This document shows, piece by piece, positions 8,652 to 16,180 of a DNA stretch of 30,352 nucleotides. Position 1 is the stretch's first letter. Each line of letters opens with the position of its first letter. The notes under the pieces were generated by a model. That model was not told the DNA's origin. It was given only the letters and a program-made list of their open reading frames with translations, and did no database searches. The translations under genes were made by a program, and so were the position numbers. Source of the stretch: a virus; the IMG/VR virus record IMGVR_UViG_3300020454_000048, positions 1 through 30,352 of that record, one strand, 5' to 3'.

Positions 8652-10501
8652 TATCTTTTACCATCTGGTCTTATATCTAATCTTAAATCACCAAGTCTCC
8701 AACCATAATCATTTGATGAATTAGATACTCTAATAGCACATTGTCTACTTCTAGCTCTTGTATTAGTAAATGTTGAAGCTGGTGTAACTGATACAGTAGA
8801 TAAAGTAGATAAATCTTCTAATGGATAATTTCTACCTTTAATTGTAATAGTTACATCATCAGATGTAGATTTTTGGTCTCTAAATTGTATATCAGGTATT
8901 ATTTTATTTACTGCTATAAATTTTTCACCATCAGGGTCTAAGTCAAAATCACTTGATTCTATATATGCAGTAAAGTTACTACCATCATTACCATGTCCTA
9001 CTTCATGTGAGAACAAATAGTTATTATTATTTGTACTACTATTTTTACTAGCTGCTATAGGATTATCTAATATATAAGCTTCATCCCATGCAGTTCTAAC
9101 AAAATCATCTGTTGTAGTGCCTATAGACCAAACTTGTTCTAAATAATTATACATTACATATTTATCTACTTCTAAACTATCTCCTGATGGGTAGAACCAT
9201 ATAATTTCATTAGCAATACTATTAACTGCACCAAACACTTTAAATGCTTGACCTTGATTTAAATCACTTAATACATAATCTAATACAGTACATGGTAATC
9301 TTTGAGCACTACCTGCATATGTATAGAACCCACCATTATCCATAAAATAAACTTGGTTATTAGCATTAACTGCTGCATTAGGAGATATTAAAGATGGACC
9401 ATTAGCAACTTCATTAAATGAAAATACAAATGGTGCTCCTACAAATCTCATAGAAACCATGCCTACATCAGTCCATATAAGTATTTCTTGTCTTGTTCTT
9501 AAAGCTGCTATTATTGTAGAACCCATTGATAATTGTACTCCACCAGCTTGATTGGTTGCTGTTGGTGTCCAGTCAGTAATACTTTCTGTATCTGAAAATC
9601 TTACCAGTAAAGGGTTTAAAGTAGAAGAACCTATAGGATTACATCCAAATGCTATAACATGCTTGTCTACATCTGAAAGCATAATTTGAAATGTTTTTGT
9701 TGGCACATCACTAGCACCACTCAAACTTGTAACATTTACTGCTCTGTTATCAGTTCCAGATGATTCATCCCAATAATAAATACCATCAGACCTAGGATTT
9801 AATAAAGTATCATCACCAAAATTATCTATTGACCATAATCTTAATTGATTACTTGATTCTAAATTACTTGTAGAACCCCATGTTCCTGTATTCCATGTAC
9901 CTGCACCCCAACCCGTAGATTGCACATATATATCTAATCCAGAATTAATTTGATAAACGCCATCAACACCAGAACCACCATTACCAGTATCACTAGAATT
10001 AGCTGTTGCTGTAGCTGTAAATGTATATGTATTATCAGTAGGTACTGAATCTATTTGATATTCTTTATTTAAAACTGTAGCTGTTATATTTCCACCTAAA
10101 CTTACAGCTTGACTAAATGTAACAAAATCTCCTGTAACTGCTCCATGAGAAGCATCAGTTGCTGTTATAGTAGTGCTACCATTAGTAGCAGAAAAAGTAA
10201 TAGCATTAGTCGCTGTTTCTCGTATGGGGGTAATATCATTATAATTTCCTCCTTCTAACACATAAAATTTTTGATGTGTTCCTAAAGTAATATAATCTGT
10301 ACCTACAGAAGATTTATATGGATATATTTTTCTACAAGTTCCTATAAAACTATTTGTACTTTGTTTTTCCCATCCACCTATTCTTTCAGGTCTACCTTTT
10401 CTAAATCTAACTTTATCTGCATCAAACCAGCCGCCTTCGTTACTATAATTAGTACCTTCTTTATTTATACCTGGTCTAAATACATATTTGGCTAATGTCA
10501 T
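8651..10501 (-). CDS. Tail nozzle / P22 gp10-like tail hub protein
   Basis: The 616-residue protein begins with a pattern I associate with P22 gp10-like hub (nozzle) proteins of short-tailed phages: PGINKEGTNYSNEGGWFDAD, followed by KVRFRKGRPERIGGWEK and then a long series of beta-strand-rich repeats. Sequences such as DVGMVSMRFVGAPFVFSFNE and NNQVYFMDNGGFYTY look like blades of a beta-propeller-like hub. Such proteins close the distal end of the short tail and retain packaged DNA. Length is typical for the family. It starts two bases after the endolysin stop and is coupled to the next small gene. No truncation is seen. Assignment to a gp10-type nozzle is from motif memory and context. Confidence 0.72.
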   Translation of the reverse strand: MTLAKYVFRPGINKEGTNYSNEGGWFDADKVRFRKGRPERIGGWEKQSTNSFIGTCRKIYPYKSSVGTDYITLGTHQKFYVLEGGNYNDITPIRETATNAITFSATNGSTTITATDASHGAVTGDFVTFSQAVSLGGNITATVLNKEYQIDSVPTDNTYTFTATATANSSDTGNGGSGVDGVYQINSGLDIYVQSTGWGAGTWNTGTWGSTSNLESSNQLRLWSIDNFGDDTLLNPRSDGIYYWDESSGTDNRAVNVTSLSGASDVPTKTFQIMLSDVDKHVIAFGCNPIGSSTLNPLLVRFSDTESITDWTPTATNQAGGVQLSMGSTIIAALRTRQEILIWTDVGMVSMRFVGAPFVFSFNEVANGPSLISPNAAVNANNQVYFMDNGGFYTYAGSAQRLPCTVLDYVLSDLNQGQAFKVFGAVNSIANEIIWFYPSGDSLEVDKYVMYNYLEQVWSIGTTTDDFVRTAWDEAYILDNPIAASKNSSTNNNNYLFSHEVGHGNDGSNFTAYIESSDFDLDPDGEKFIAVNKIIPDIQFRDQKSTSDDVTITIKGRNYPLEDLSTLSTVSVTPASTFTNTRARSRQCAIRVSNSSNDYGWRLGDLRLDIRPDGKR

Positions 10502-10503
10502 AT

Positions 10504-10947
10504 TTAAACCTCATGCCATTCTTTGCCTTCAAATAATAAGGATTCTGCTTCTCTTCTTCGTACTAAACCCTGTTTTACTTGACCACCAGCTTTATTCCAT
10601 CTTTTAATTTGATTTGGCACATCATCCCAATCTTTGTTATTTAATTTTTGCAAAAGTGTACTGCTAGAAAGGTTTGATGGACCTAAATTAAATACCCATG
10701 ATACAAGTGAGTCAAATTCATTTTGTTTTAAATCAGATTTTACCATGTTATTTATATAACTCTCATACTCATCCATTTCATGTAACAATAAACTATCTGC
10801 TTCTTCTTGTGTAATAGTATCGCCTTCTTTAACACCTTTAGTTGAGCCATATCCTATTGTTAAAACATTAGCTGCACAACGATAAGCTTCAAGTTCACAA
10901 CCCTCAAACTTTTTAATTAAGGATAAACCTTCTTGTGATATTTTCAT
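10504..10947 (-). CDS. Endolysin, phage lysozyme (glycoside hydrolase 24 type)
   Basis: A 147-residue muramidase that should cleave the glycan strands of peptidoglycan at lysis. The start at 10947 (MKISQEGLSLIKKFEGCEL) is preferred over an upstream ATG at 11010 because AAGGAG lies seven bases before it and the family normally begins here. The catalytic triad has the E-x8-(D/C)-x5-T pattern: Glu15, Cys24 and Thr30, so Cys stands where T4 lysozyme has Asp20. FNLGPSNLSSSTLLQKLN and the RRREAESLLF end are typical of the family. No signal peptide or signal-anchor is visible from this start, so it depends on a holin for release. It follows the o-spanin gene with one base between. Confidence 0.93.
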   Translation of the reverse strand: MKISQEGLSLIKKFEGCELEAYRCAANVLTIGYGSTKGVKEGDTITQEEADSLLLHEMDEYESYINNMVKSDLKQNEFDSLVSWVFNLGPSNLSSSTLLQKLNNKDWDDVPNQIKRWNKAGGQVKQGLVRRREAESLLFEGKEWHEV

Positions 10948-10948
10948 A

Positions 10949-11332
10949 TTACTGCTCCTTTTTTGTTGTAGTAACTGTCCTATAATACACAACAACTTCT
11001 TTAAGTTCATTTATATACCTTTTAAGTTCTTGCATATTGTAAGCCATTACCTCGTAATCAGGTATTGTCATAGCTAAAAATACAAGTTCACCTTCTTGTT
11101 TTTCTATTCTTGCAAGTTGTTCTTCCCAGTTTTCAGAAGTAACAACAATCCACATAGGTTCCTTTAAATCTATTTCTCTAGGCATAATAGGTTGAACTAT
11201 TGTTCTATCTAGTGGTTTTGCTGTAACTTGTATTTCTTTAGTTGGAATTAGGCTGCAACTGCAAACCATCATCAAGGTCGTCAACAACATTGCTGATTTC
11301 TTCGATTTCTTCCATAATGTGTTTTGTACCAT
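10949..11332 (-). CDS. o-spanin (Rz1-like outer-membrane lipoprotein)
   Basis: The 127-residue protein has a basic N-terminus and a hydrophobic segment ending in a lipobox-like V-C-S-C, with Cys26 the likely lipidated residue (Cys24 is a less likely alternative). A helical periplasmic part (ENWEEQLARIEKQ, YNMQELKRYINELKE) follows. The gene starts inside the i-spanin gene in another frame, overlapping it by 95 bases, and ends one base before the endolysin start, the classical Rz/Rz1 layout. A GGAAAGGAAAA stretch precedes the ATG. With its partner it should fuse inner and outer membranes in the last step of lysis. It is longer than lambda Rz1, as in several marine phages. Confidence 0.75.
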   Translation of the reverse strand: MVQNTLWKKSKKSAMLLTTLMMVCSCSLIPTKEIQVTAKPLDRTIVQPIMPREIDLKEPMWIVVTSENWEEQLARIEKQEGELVFLAMTIPDYEVMAYNMQELKRYINELKEVVVYYRTVTTTKKEQ

Positions 11333-11633
11333 TATTTATTTTCCTTTCCATTTCTACTGGGTCTGCAAGTATTTTTGCAGACAACTCATAGTCTTTTATA
11401 AACTGTGTGTATCTATTTAGTTCTCTTTGTGCTGCTTGACTTTTAATTACAAGGTCATTTAACTGTCCTGTTTGTAATTCAAAATCATTTTGTAAGTTTG
11501 TGATTGCTTCTTCTTGTGTGGCTATAGCACCTTCTAAAGCTATGTTATTAGCTTTTAAAGTTATGTTTTCGTTATATAGCCAATAACTACCAAAACCTAA
11601 AATTAAAATTATGCCTATTAATACTTGTTGCAC
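11238..11633 (-). CDS. i-spanin (Rz-like inner-membrane protein)
   Basis: The 131-residue protein has one N-terminal membrane anchor (residues 4-19, IGIILILGFGSYWLY) followed by a long coiled coil in the periplasm (about 24-90; LEGAIATQEEAITNLQNDFE and onward) and an acidic C-terminal helix. This is the architecture of Rz-type i-spanins. The C-terminal 95 bases overlap the o-spanin gene in another frame, and the endolysin follows, which supports the assignment. Its start shares one base with the stop of the 74-residue gene upstream. Sequence alone would allow any anchored coiled-coil protein; the context makes spanin the best call. Confidence 0.78.
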   Translation of the reverse strand: MQQVLIGIILILGFGSYWLYNENITLKANNIALEGAIATQEEAITNLQNDFELQTGQLNDLVIKSQAAQRELNRYTQFIKDYELSAKILADPVEMERKINNGTKHIMEEIEEISNVVDDLDDGLQLQPNSN

Positions 11634-11857
11634 TAAATATCCTCAATAATGTAATTTAAGCCTGATGCACTTCTATATTCTATAAGTCTGTTATCGTCAT
11701 CACGAAATTTAAGGTGTTTTTCTTTTTGCACTAGAATTTTTTTTGATATGTAAGTTTTATCATCTAAATCACCATATTCTTTATTAAAAGATACAGTTAT
11801 TTTATACCTTGTTACAAATAAACTAATAATCCAATTAATTATTTGTTTTAATTCCAT
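11633..11857 (-). CDS. Small conserved phage protein of unknown function, coupled to the cyclase gene
   Basis: The 74-residue protein begins MELKQIINWIISLF, an amphipathic or membrane-associating helix, and continues with a charged beta-rich part (KITVSFNKEYGDLDDKTY, LKFRDDDNRLIEYRSASG). I recall similar small proteins in marine phage genomes but know no function. It overlaps the end of the adenylate cyclase gene by ten bases and shares one base with the i-spanin start, so it is co-translated with both. It could belong to the lysis set or to the cyclase module; the sequence does not decide. Confidence 0.65.
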   Translation of the reverse strand: MELKQIINWIISLFVTRYKITVSFNKEYGDLDDKTYISKKILVQKEKHLKFRDDDNRLIEYRSASGLNYIIEDI

Positions 11858-13614
11858 GTATACACCTGTAACTTTTCTTTTTTACCTTTAGCTTCTATTG
11901 GTTCTAAAGGTATTAAATCAAATTCTAATGCATTTTGTGTGCTTTCGCCAATTAGTAAGTTTACACCAGCTTGTTTTGTACCTGACTCTAATCTAGCTGC
12001 AATATTTACTGCATCACCTATTGCTGTGTAATCAAACCTTGTTTCACTACCCATATTACCAATAACTGCATAACCTGTATTAATACCTATGCCAATTTGA
12101 ACTGCAGCAATTCCTTTGTTAATAAGAACATAGTTAAGTTCTATCATATTTTTTTGTATATCCATTGCACATAATAATGCTTTTTCTTCATGTTTTTCTA
12201 AATCTAATGGTGCATTAAATATAGCCATCATTGCATCGCCAATATATTTATCTACCATACCGCCATGTTTTTGAACTGCATTAACTTGTGCTGTAAGTGC
12301 TTTATTCATAATATATGTAACATCTTCAGGTTCTAATGTTTCTGATAGTGCAGTAAAACCACGAACATCTGTAAATAAAAATGTGCAGTATCTTCTTTCA
12401 CCACCTAATACTAATGAATCTGGATTATCTTGTAATTTTTTAACTTGCCTTGGGTCAAGATAATGTTCAAATTGTTTTTTAATTTGTTGTCTTAATTTGT
12501 ATTGTTCTCTAAATCTTAAATAAAAACCTATTGATGCTGTTATAAACTGTGAAATTAATGTCCAACTTACATCTATTAGTATTCCACGCTGTATTAAATA
12601 GTGTCCGATAAATATTGTTAAAAAGAATAATAGACTGGTAAATGTTATTCCTAGCGTCATTCCAAAAATATTTACACATAACCAGACAAAAGTTACTGTT
12701 ATCACTAAAATTAATAGTTCAACAGCTAAATGCCAATCAGGTATATAAGGACTATCTTGTATAAGTATTGATTCTGCTAGTGCTGCTTGTATTTTATGTG
12801 GTTCTAATAAACCAACAGGAGTTGCAACTTGTGGCATTACTCCATTAGCCGTAACTCCAATAAATACAAATTTACCATTTACATCCATTTCTTTTAAATT
12901 AGTTTGTTCTGTATCTATCCAACTAATCCATTTGCGACCAAGGCTATCTGTTTTAACTGGTGGTATTCCTCTGATTGATATTTCTTCTATACCATTATCA
13001 TTAGTTTTTATAATGTAAGTTTTTACACCAAACAAAGCTTTATATATTTGTGTACCAAAACTAGGAATCCAATTATTATTAGGTGTTTTTACTAAAAGAG
13101 GTATTCTTCTTACAAGTTGGTCAACTTCGGTGGGAGCAATAGCTAAACCAGATAGCGTATTATTTGCTAAAAGAGGATGGTTTTGTTTCACTCCCAAAGA
13201 TACTATACCACCATTATCTTCACCTTTCACTACAGTTCCTGTTGGCTTAGGATAATTACCTTTACCATCTTCAAACATAGCTATAACAGAAGGTGCATAT
13301 CCTAAAGACCTTCCAAAATCTTCATCTCCACCCATTCTGTCTGCTTGTGGAAAAGATATAACCCAACCAACTCCTAAAGCACCTTTACCAATAATTTCCA
13401 TTTGTATATCAGCTAATCTTTTTCTAGGTAATGGATAGCCACCTTCACGCTCTACATCTTCTTCTGTTATGTTTAATATAACAAAATTACCTGATGGTTC
13501 TGGTGTTTTTATAAATGAATCAAATACTTTTAGTTTTAATATTTCTGTAGGTGTTGACTGATATATTAATGGCAGTAAAAGTATTGTAAGTATCGGTAAT
13601 ATTAATTTTTTCAT
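11848..13614 (-). CDS. CHASE2-domain class III adenylate cyclase, membrane bound
   Basis: The 588-residue protein should make cAMP from ATP. An N-terminal membrane segment (4-19) leads to a periplasmic CHASE2-like sensor (about 30-290; FVILNITEEDV, KFVFIGVTANGV). Three membrane helices lie near 297-316, 319-340 and 347-365, and a cytoplasmic class III cyclase domain covers 402-588. The catalytic set is complete: metal-binding Asp416 (FTDVRGF) and Asp460 (DKYIGDAMMAIF), purine-selecting Lys456 and Thr530 (FDYTAIGD), and transition-state Asn537 and Arg541 (VNIAARLE). A Lys/Thr pair is the adenine-specific form known from cyanobacterial CyaB-type enzymes. Its start overlaps the FecR stop by one base. 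A full-length receptor cyclase is very unusual in a phage. Adenylate rather than guanylate specificity is inferred from Lys/Thr. Confidence 0.93.
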   Translation of the reverse strand: MKKLILPILTILLLPLIYQSTPTEILKLKVFDSFIKTPEPSGNFVILNITEEDVEREGGYPLPRKRLADIQMEIIGKGALGVGWVISFPQADRMGGDEDFGRSLGYAPSVIAMFEDGKGNYPKPTGTVVKGEDNGGIVSLGVKQNHPLLANNTLSGLAIAPTEVDQLVRRIPLLVKTPNNNWIPSFGTQIYKALFGVKTYIIKTNDNGIEEISIRGIPPVKTDSLGRKWISWIDTEQTNLKEMDVNGKFVFIGVTANGVMPQVATPVGLLEPHKIQAALAESILIQDSPYIPDWHLAVELLILVITVTFVWLCVNIFGMTLGITFTSLLFFLTIFIGHYLIQRGILIDVSWTLISQFITASIGFYLRFREQYKLRQQIKKQFEHYLDPRQVKKLQDNPDSLVLGGERRYCTFLFTDVRGFTALSETLEPEDVTYIMNKALTAQVNAVQKHGGMVDKYIGDAMMAIFNAPLDLEKHEEKALLCAMDIQKNMIELNYVLINKGIAAVQIGIGINTGYAVIGNMGSETRFDYTAIGDAVNIAARLESGTKQAGVNLLIGESTQNALEFDLIPLEPIEAKGKKEKLQVYTWN

Positions 13615-14732
13615 TAATCACTTTGAGTTATTGTTATTGTAGAATCACTACCACCATTAACTTTTATTATGTTAGAAATGCCATCTTGTATAAATATTAC
13701 TGTGTAAGCATTATTTCCATCTAAATCTAACTGTACGCTTTCGCTAACACTTCTTCTTAAACTAACAACTTGTCCTGTAATTATAGTTGTTATTTGTGTA
13801 TCTGGGTCTTTACCTAATAATGTTCCTGATATTTGTGTGCTTGTAGCTTGTGCTAATTGTTCTTCTTCTTCAGCTATAGCTAATCCATCTAAAACATTTA
13901 ATAAATCTTCTAAGTAATTTACATCAAGATAATTTATGTCTAGTTCTGTAAATTGTAAGTTATCTTCCTTTAAATAATCCTCTGCAAGATAATCTATATC
14001 TAAATCATTAAAATCAAGTACGCTATCTGTTTGTGTGCTTGTAGTTTCTTCTTGTATTACTACCTCTTCTTTAGGAGGCGTAACAATTAACATATTGTCT
14101 ATTACATCTAATGTTAAATCTAATATAACTGGTTTGCTTGGTGCTGATTCAAATACACTTACTGTAGTTGCTTCGTAAGGTTTGTTAAGTAAAACTGTTC
14201 CCATAGCAGTAACTACTTCTATTTCGCCACTAGAGAGCCCTAGAGAGTCTGGTAGCAGTATTATAAGGCTACGACCTAATTCATCTACTGTAGCCGTAAA
14301 ATCAGTACCACGAATAGCTATATTAGCTGTAGGTGTTTTAAGAGATATGTTTTGTTTATCTATACGATTTAAATTGCCTGTAATAAATCTTGCTGTACCA
14401 ATACCAAAGGTAAGAGCCATTTTTGCTTTGCTTGGGTCAGGGTCATAAATGTACTCATCTATTAATAGTTGTGAGTGTTCAGTAAGCTTTACAATAGAAT
14501 CATCAAGAAATGTAATAGCCATTCTTCCATTAGTAGTAATAGCTTCATCATTACTTTGTATAGAAAATTTTAATTCGGCATCTAATGGTTTATCTCTTAC
14601 TATTTGTGCTGAACCATTTAGTTCAGATATATCTCCAATATTAACAGCTTGTGCTTGTACCTTGGTCGTTTTGGATAACGCAAACAGTAGAAGCAGCATT
14701 GCCACCGATTGATATAATTTTAAGCCAGTCAT
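13614..14732 (-). CDS. Secreted FecR-domain protein with a curlin-like C-terminus
   Basis: The 372-residue protein has a signal peptide (cleavage probably after VQA-QA, about 27-29), a FecR-type beta domain (about 60-195; GRMAITFLDDSIVKLTEHSQ, ISLKTPTANIAIRGTDF) and a Glu/Thr linker. A strongly acidic zone at 237-278 follows, with repeated LDxxYL motifs. The C-terminal segment 343-372 contains the curlin signature QxGxxN (Gln349-Asn354) followed by alternating hydrophobics. FecR domains sense or relay signals in the periplasm. The gene is translationally coupled to the CHASE2 cyclase, so a sensor partnership is likely. The start at 14732 overlaps the curlin gene by 92 bases and lacks a clear ribosome site; ATG at 14699 is an alternative that shortens the signal peptide. 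Confidence 0.88.
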   Translation of the reverse strand: MTGLKLYQSVAMLLLLFALSKTTKVQAQAVNIGDISELNGSAQIVRDKPLDAELKFSIQSNDEAITTNGRMAITFLDDSIVKLTEHSQLLIDEYIYDPDPSKAKMALTFGIGTARFITGNLNRIDKQNISLKTPTANIAIRGTDFTATVDELGRSLIILLPDSLGLSSGEIEVVTAMGTVLLNKPYEATTVSVFESAPSKPVILDLTLDVIDNMLIVTPPKEEVVIQEETTSTQTDSVLDFNDLDIDYLAEDYLKEDNLQFTELDINYLDVNYLEDLLNVLDGLAIAEEEEQLAQATSTQISGTLLGKDPDTQITTIITGQVVSLRRSVSESVQLDLDGNNAYTVIFIQDGISNIIKVNGGSDSTITITQSD

Positions 14733-15372
14733 TATCTTGGGTACTCAGTTGTTGTATGTTAAAAGTTCTTTGACCGCCTGTATGGTCTAGCCAAAAATAT
14801 CCACCTGCTGAAGCATTAACACCAGTACCTGTATAATTTACTGTATTATCAGAACCATCTATATCCATATAGTTTGTAGCACCATCAATATTTATATTTG
14901 ATGTTACTGTGTTGCTAGAACCTTGAATAATCCAATCTAAATTTAAATTTGCTGCTATTGCTGTAGTACCTTGATTTAAGGTAAATGTATTACTACTACC
15001 TGTAACTGCTATATTTTGGTCAGAACCTGCAGAACTATATGTATTAGTTGGGTCTACTTGTATCGTAAAAGTATTTGTATCTCCAGTAAAATTATATAGC
15101 CCTGTAAAAGTAGTAGCGTTTATATCACCTAAAAATTTATTGGTATTACCAATCATATTAATATCAAGTGTCATAGTAGCACCATCTAAATCAAAAGCAT
15201 TTAAAGACCCCGCAGTAGAATTTAAACCACCAATAATATTAGATATACCTAGTTGTTCTAGGTCTATATTTGCACCAGTACCTGACTGGTCTACATAAAT
15301 TTCGTTATCAGCCGCGTAAATTGTTGATGCACTCAGCATCACAATCAGGCTCATTAATTTCAATTTCTTCAT
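14641..15372 (-). CDS. Curlin-like secreted repeat protein, candidate amyloid subunit
   Basis: The start at 15372 (MKKLKLMSLIVMLSAS) gives a clean signal peptide ending IYAA and has AGGAG eleven bases upstream. The ATG at 15402 lacks these. The mature 220-odd residues are rich in Asn, Thr, Gly and Ser. The first repeat carries two curlin signatures, QSGTGAN and QLGISN (Gln40-Asn45). It is followed by five G-x-x-N-(T/K)-(F/V) units at about 75, 97, 125, 151 and 173, spaced 22-28 residues, near the 22-23 residue curlin period. The protein ends with two Cys. It directly follows CsgG, overlapping it by 65 bases, so it is the natural substrate of the channel. Only one curlin-like gene is present, so nucleator and major subunit are not separate. 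Confidence 0.82.
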   Translation of the reverse strand: MKKLKLMSLIVMLSASTIYAADNEIYVDQSGTGANIDLEQLGISNIIGGLNSTAGSLNAFDLDGATMTLDINMIGNTNKFLGDINATTFTGLYNFTGDTNTFTIQVDPTNTYSSAGSDQNIAVTGSSNTFTLNQGTTAIAANLNLDWIIQGSSNTVTSNINIDGATNYMDIDGSDNTVNYTGTGVNASAGGYFWLDHTGGQRTFNIQQLSTQDNDWLKIISIGGNAASTVCVIQNDQGTSTSC

Positions 15373-16180
15373 ATTTCCAAAAACTCCTGTCATAACCGAC
15401 ATTAATTATTTCTAATACAGCACTTTCAATAGCTTTTGTTAATGCTATTGTTGTTGATTCATTCCTGGAATTACCCATTTCTATCTCAACAAGTTCTGTT
15501 CCTGCTTCTATAAAACGAAATACATCTTCTGATTTACCATAACTAAATATAGTTTTTTCAGTCATTACTTCTATTAGTATCTCACCTGTGGCTACTGATA
15601 CCATTCTTAAAGTTGTTGTTACACTATCTTCTCTATACTGAGCACTAGAACCAATACCTAAATATCTAGCTCCTATACCACCTGTATTTAGATTAGTTTC
15701 ATAAGCTATAACAGCACCTTCAATTAAAACTCCTGCAAATAATAAAGGTCTAAGTGCTTTCTTTTTTTCTTCATCTGATAAAGTTTGTTCTCTAGCAGAC
15801 CTTATTAATTGTCTTTCTTTTGTTAAATTATCTAAACCTACTCTTTCAACTACTGTAAAGAAATCACCATTACCTGCGTGTTTAAGAGCTCTTATAAGTA
15901 AAGCATTAGGCTGTTGTGTTATTGCTGTACTAAATAAAGCAAACTCGCTGTTACTTTTACGCTGACCTGTTTGGTCAGTAAAAGCTGTAGGATATACAGC
16001 AACTACAGGTTTAATTATTGGTTTTTTTACATTAGCTAATTCTTTAGATTGTAGCTCAGATATTTTTACAATATTATTTTTTTTTAATCTTTGTTCGTAT
16101 GTATCTTCTAGCTGATGTGTAATAGAGCAACTAGAACAAAAAAGTACCAATAGGTATAGAAATTTCAGTAATTGTTCCAT
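15308..16180 (-). CDS. csgG: CsgG-like curli secretion channel lipoprotein
   Basis: The 290-residue protein matches bacterial CsgG in length and along its whole sequence. It has a lipoprotein signal with lipobox C-S-S-C (Cys18). The VYPTAFTDQTGQ block aligns with VYNIQDETGQ of E. coli, followed by FSTAI, VGLDNLTKERQLIRSA, the transmembrane hairpin region YETNLNTGGIGARYLGIG, LRMVSVATGEIL, FRFIEAGTELVE and DRSFWKYE. CsgG forms a nonameric outer-membrane barrel that exports unfolded curlin. Of the E. coli constriction residues Tyr51, Asn55 and Phe56, only the Phe is kept (Phe83). Asn is replaced by Leu82, Tyr is absent, and the loop is one residue longer. It overlaps csgF by 50 bases and the curlin gene by 65. 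Confidence 0.95.
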   Translation of the reverse strand: MEQLLKFLYLLVLFCSSCSITHQLEDTYEQRLKKNNIVKISELQSKELANVKKPIIKPVVAVYPTAFTDQTGQRKSNSEFALFSTAITQQPNALLIRALKHAGNGDFFTVVERVGLDNLTKERQLIRSAREQTLSDEEKKKALRPLLFAGVLIEGAVIAYETNLNTGGIGARYLGIGSSAQYREDSVTTTLRMVSVATGEILIEVMTEKTIFSYGKSEDVFRFIEAGTELVEIEMGNSRNESTTIALTKAIESAVLEIINVGYDRSFWKYEEIEINEPDCDAECINNLRG

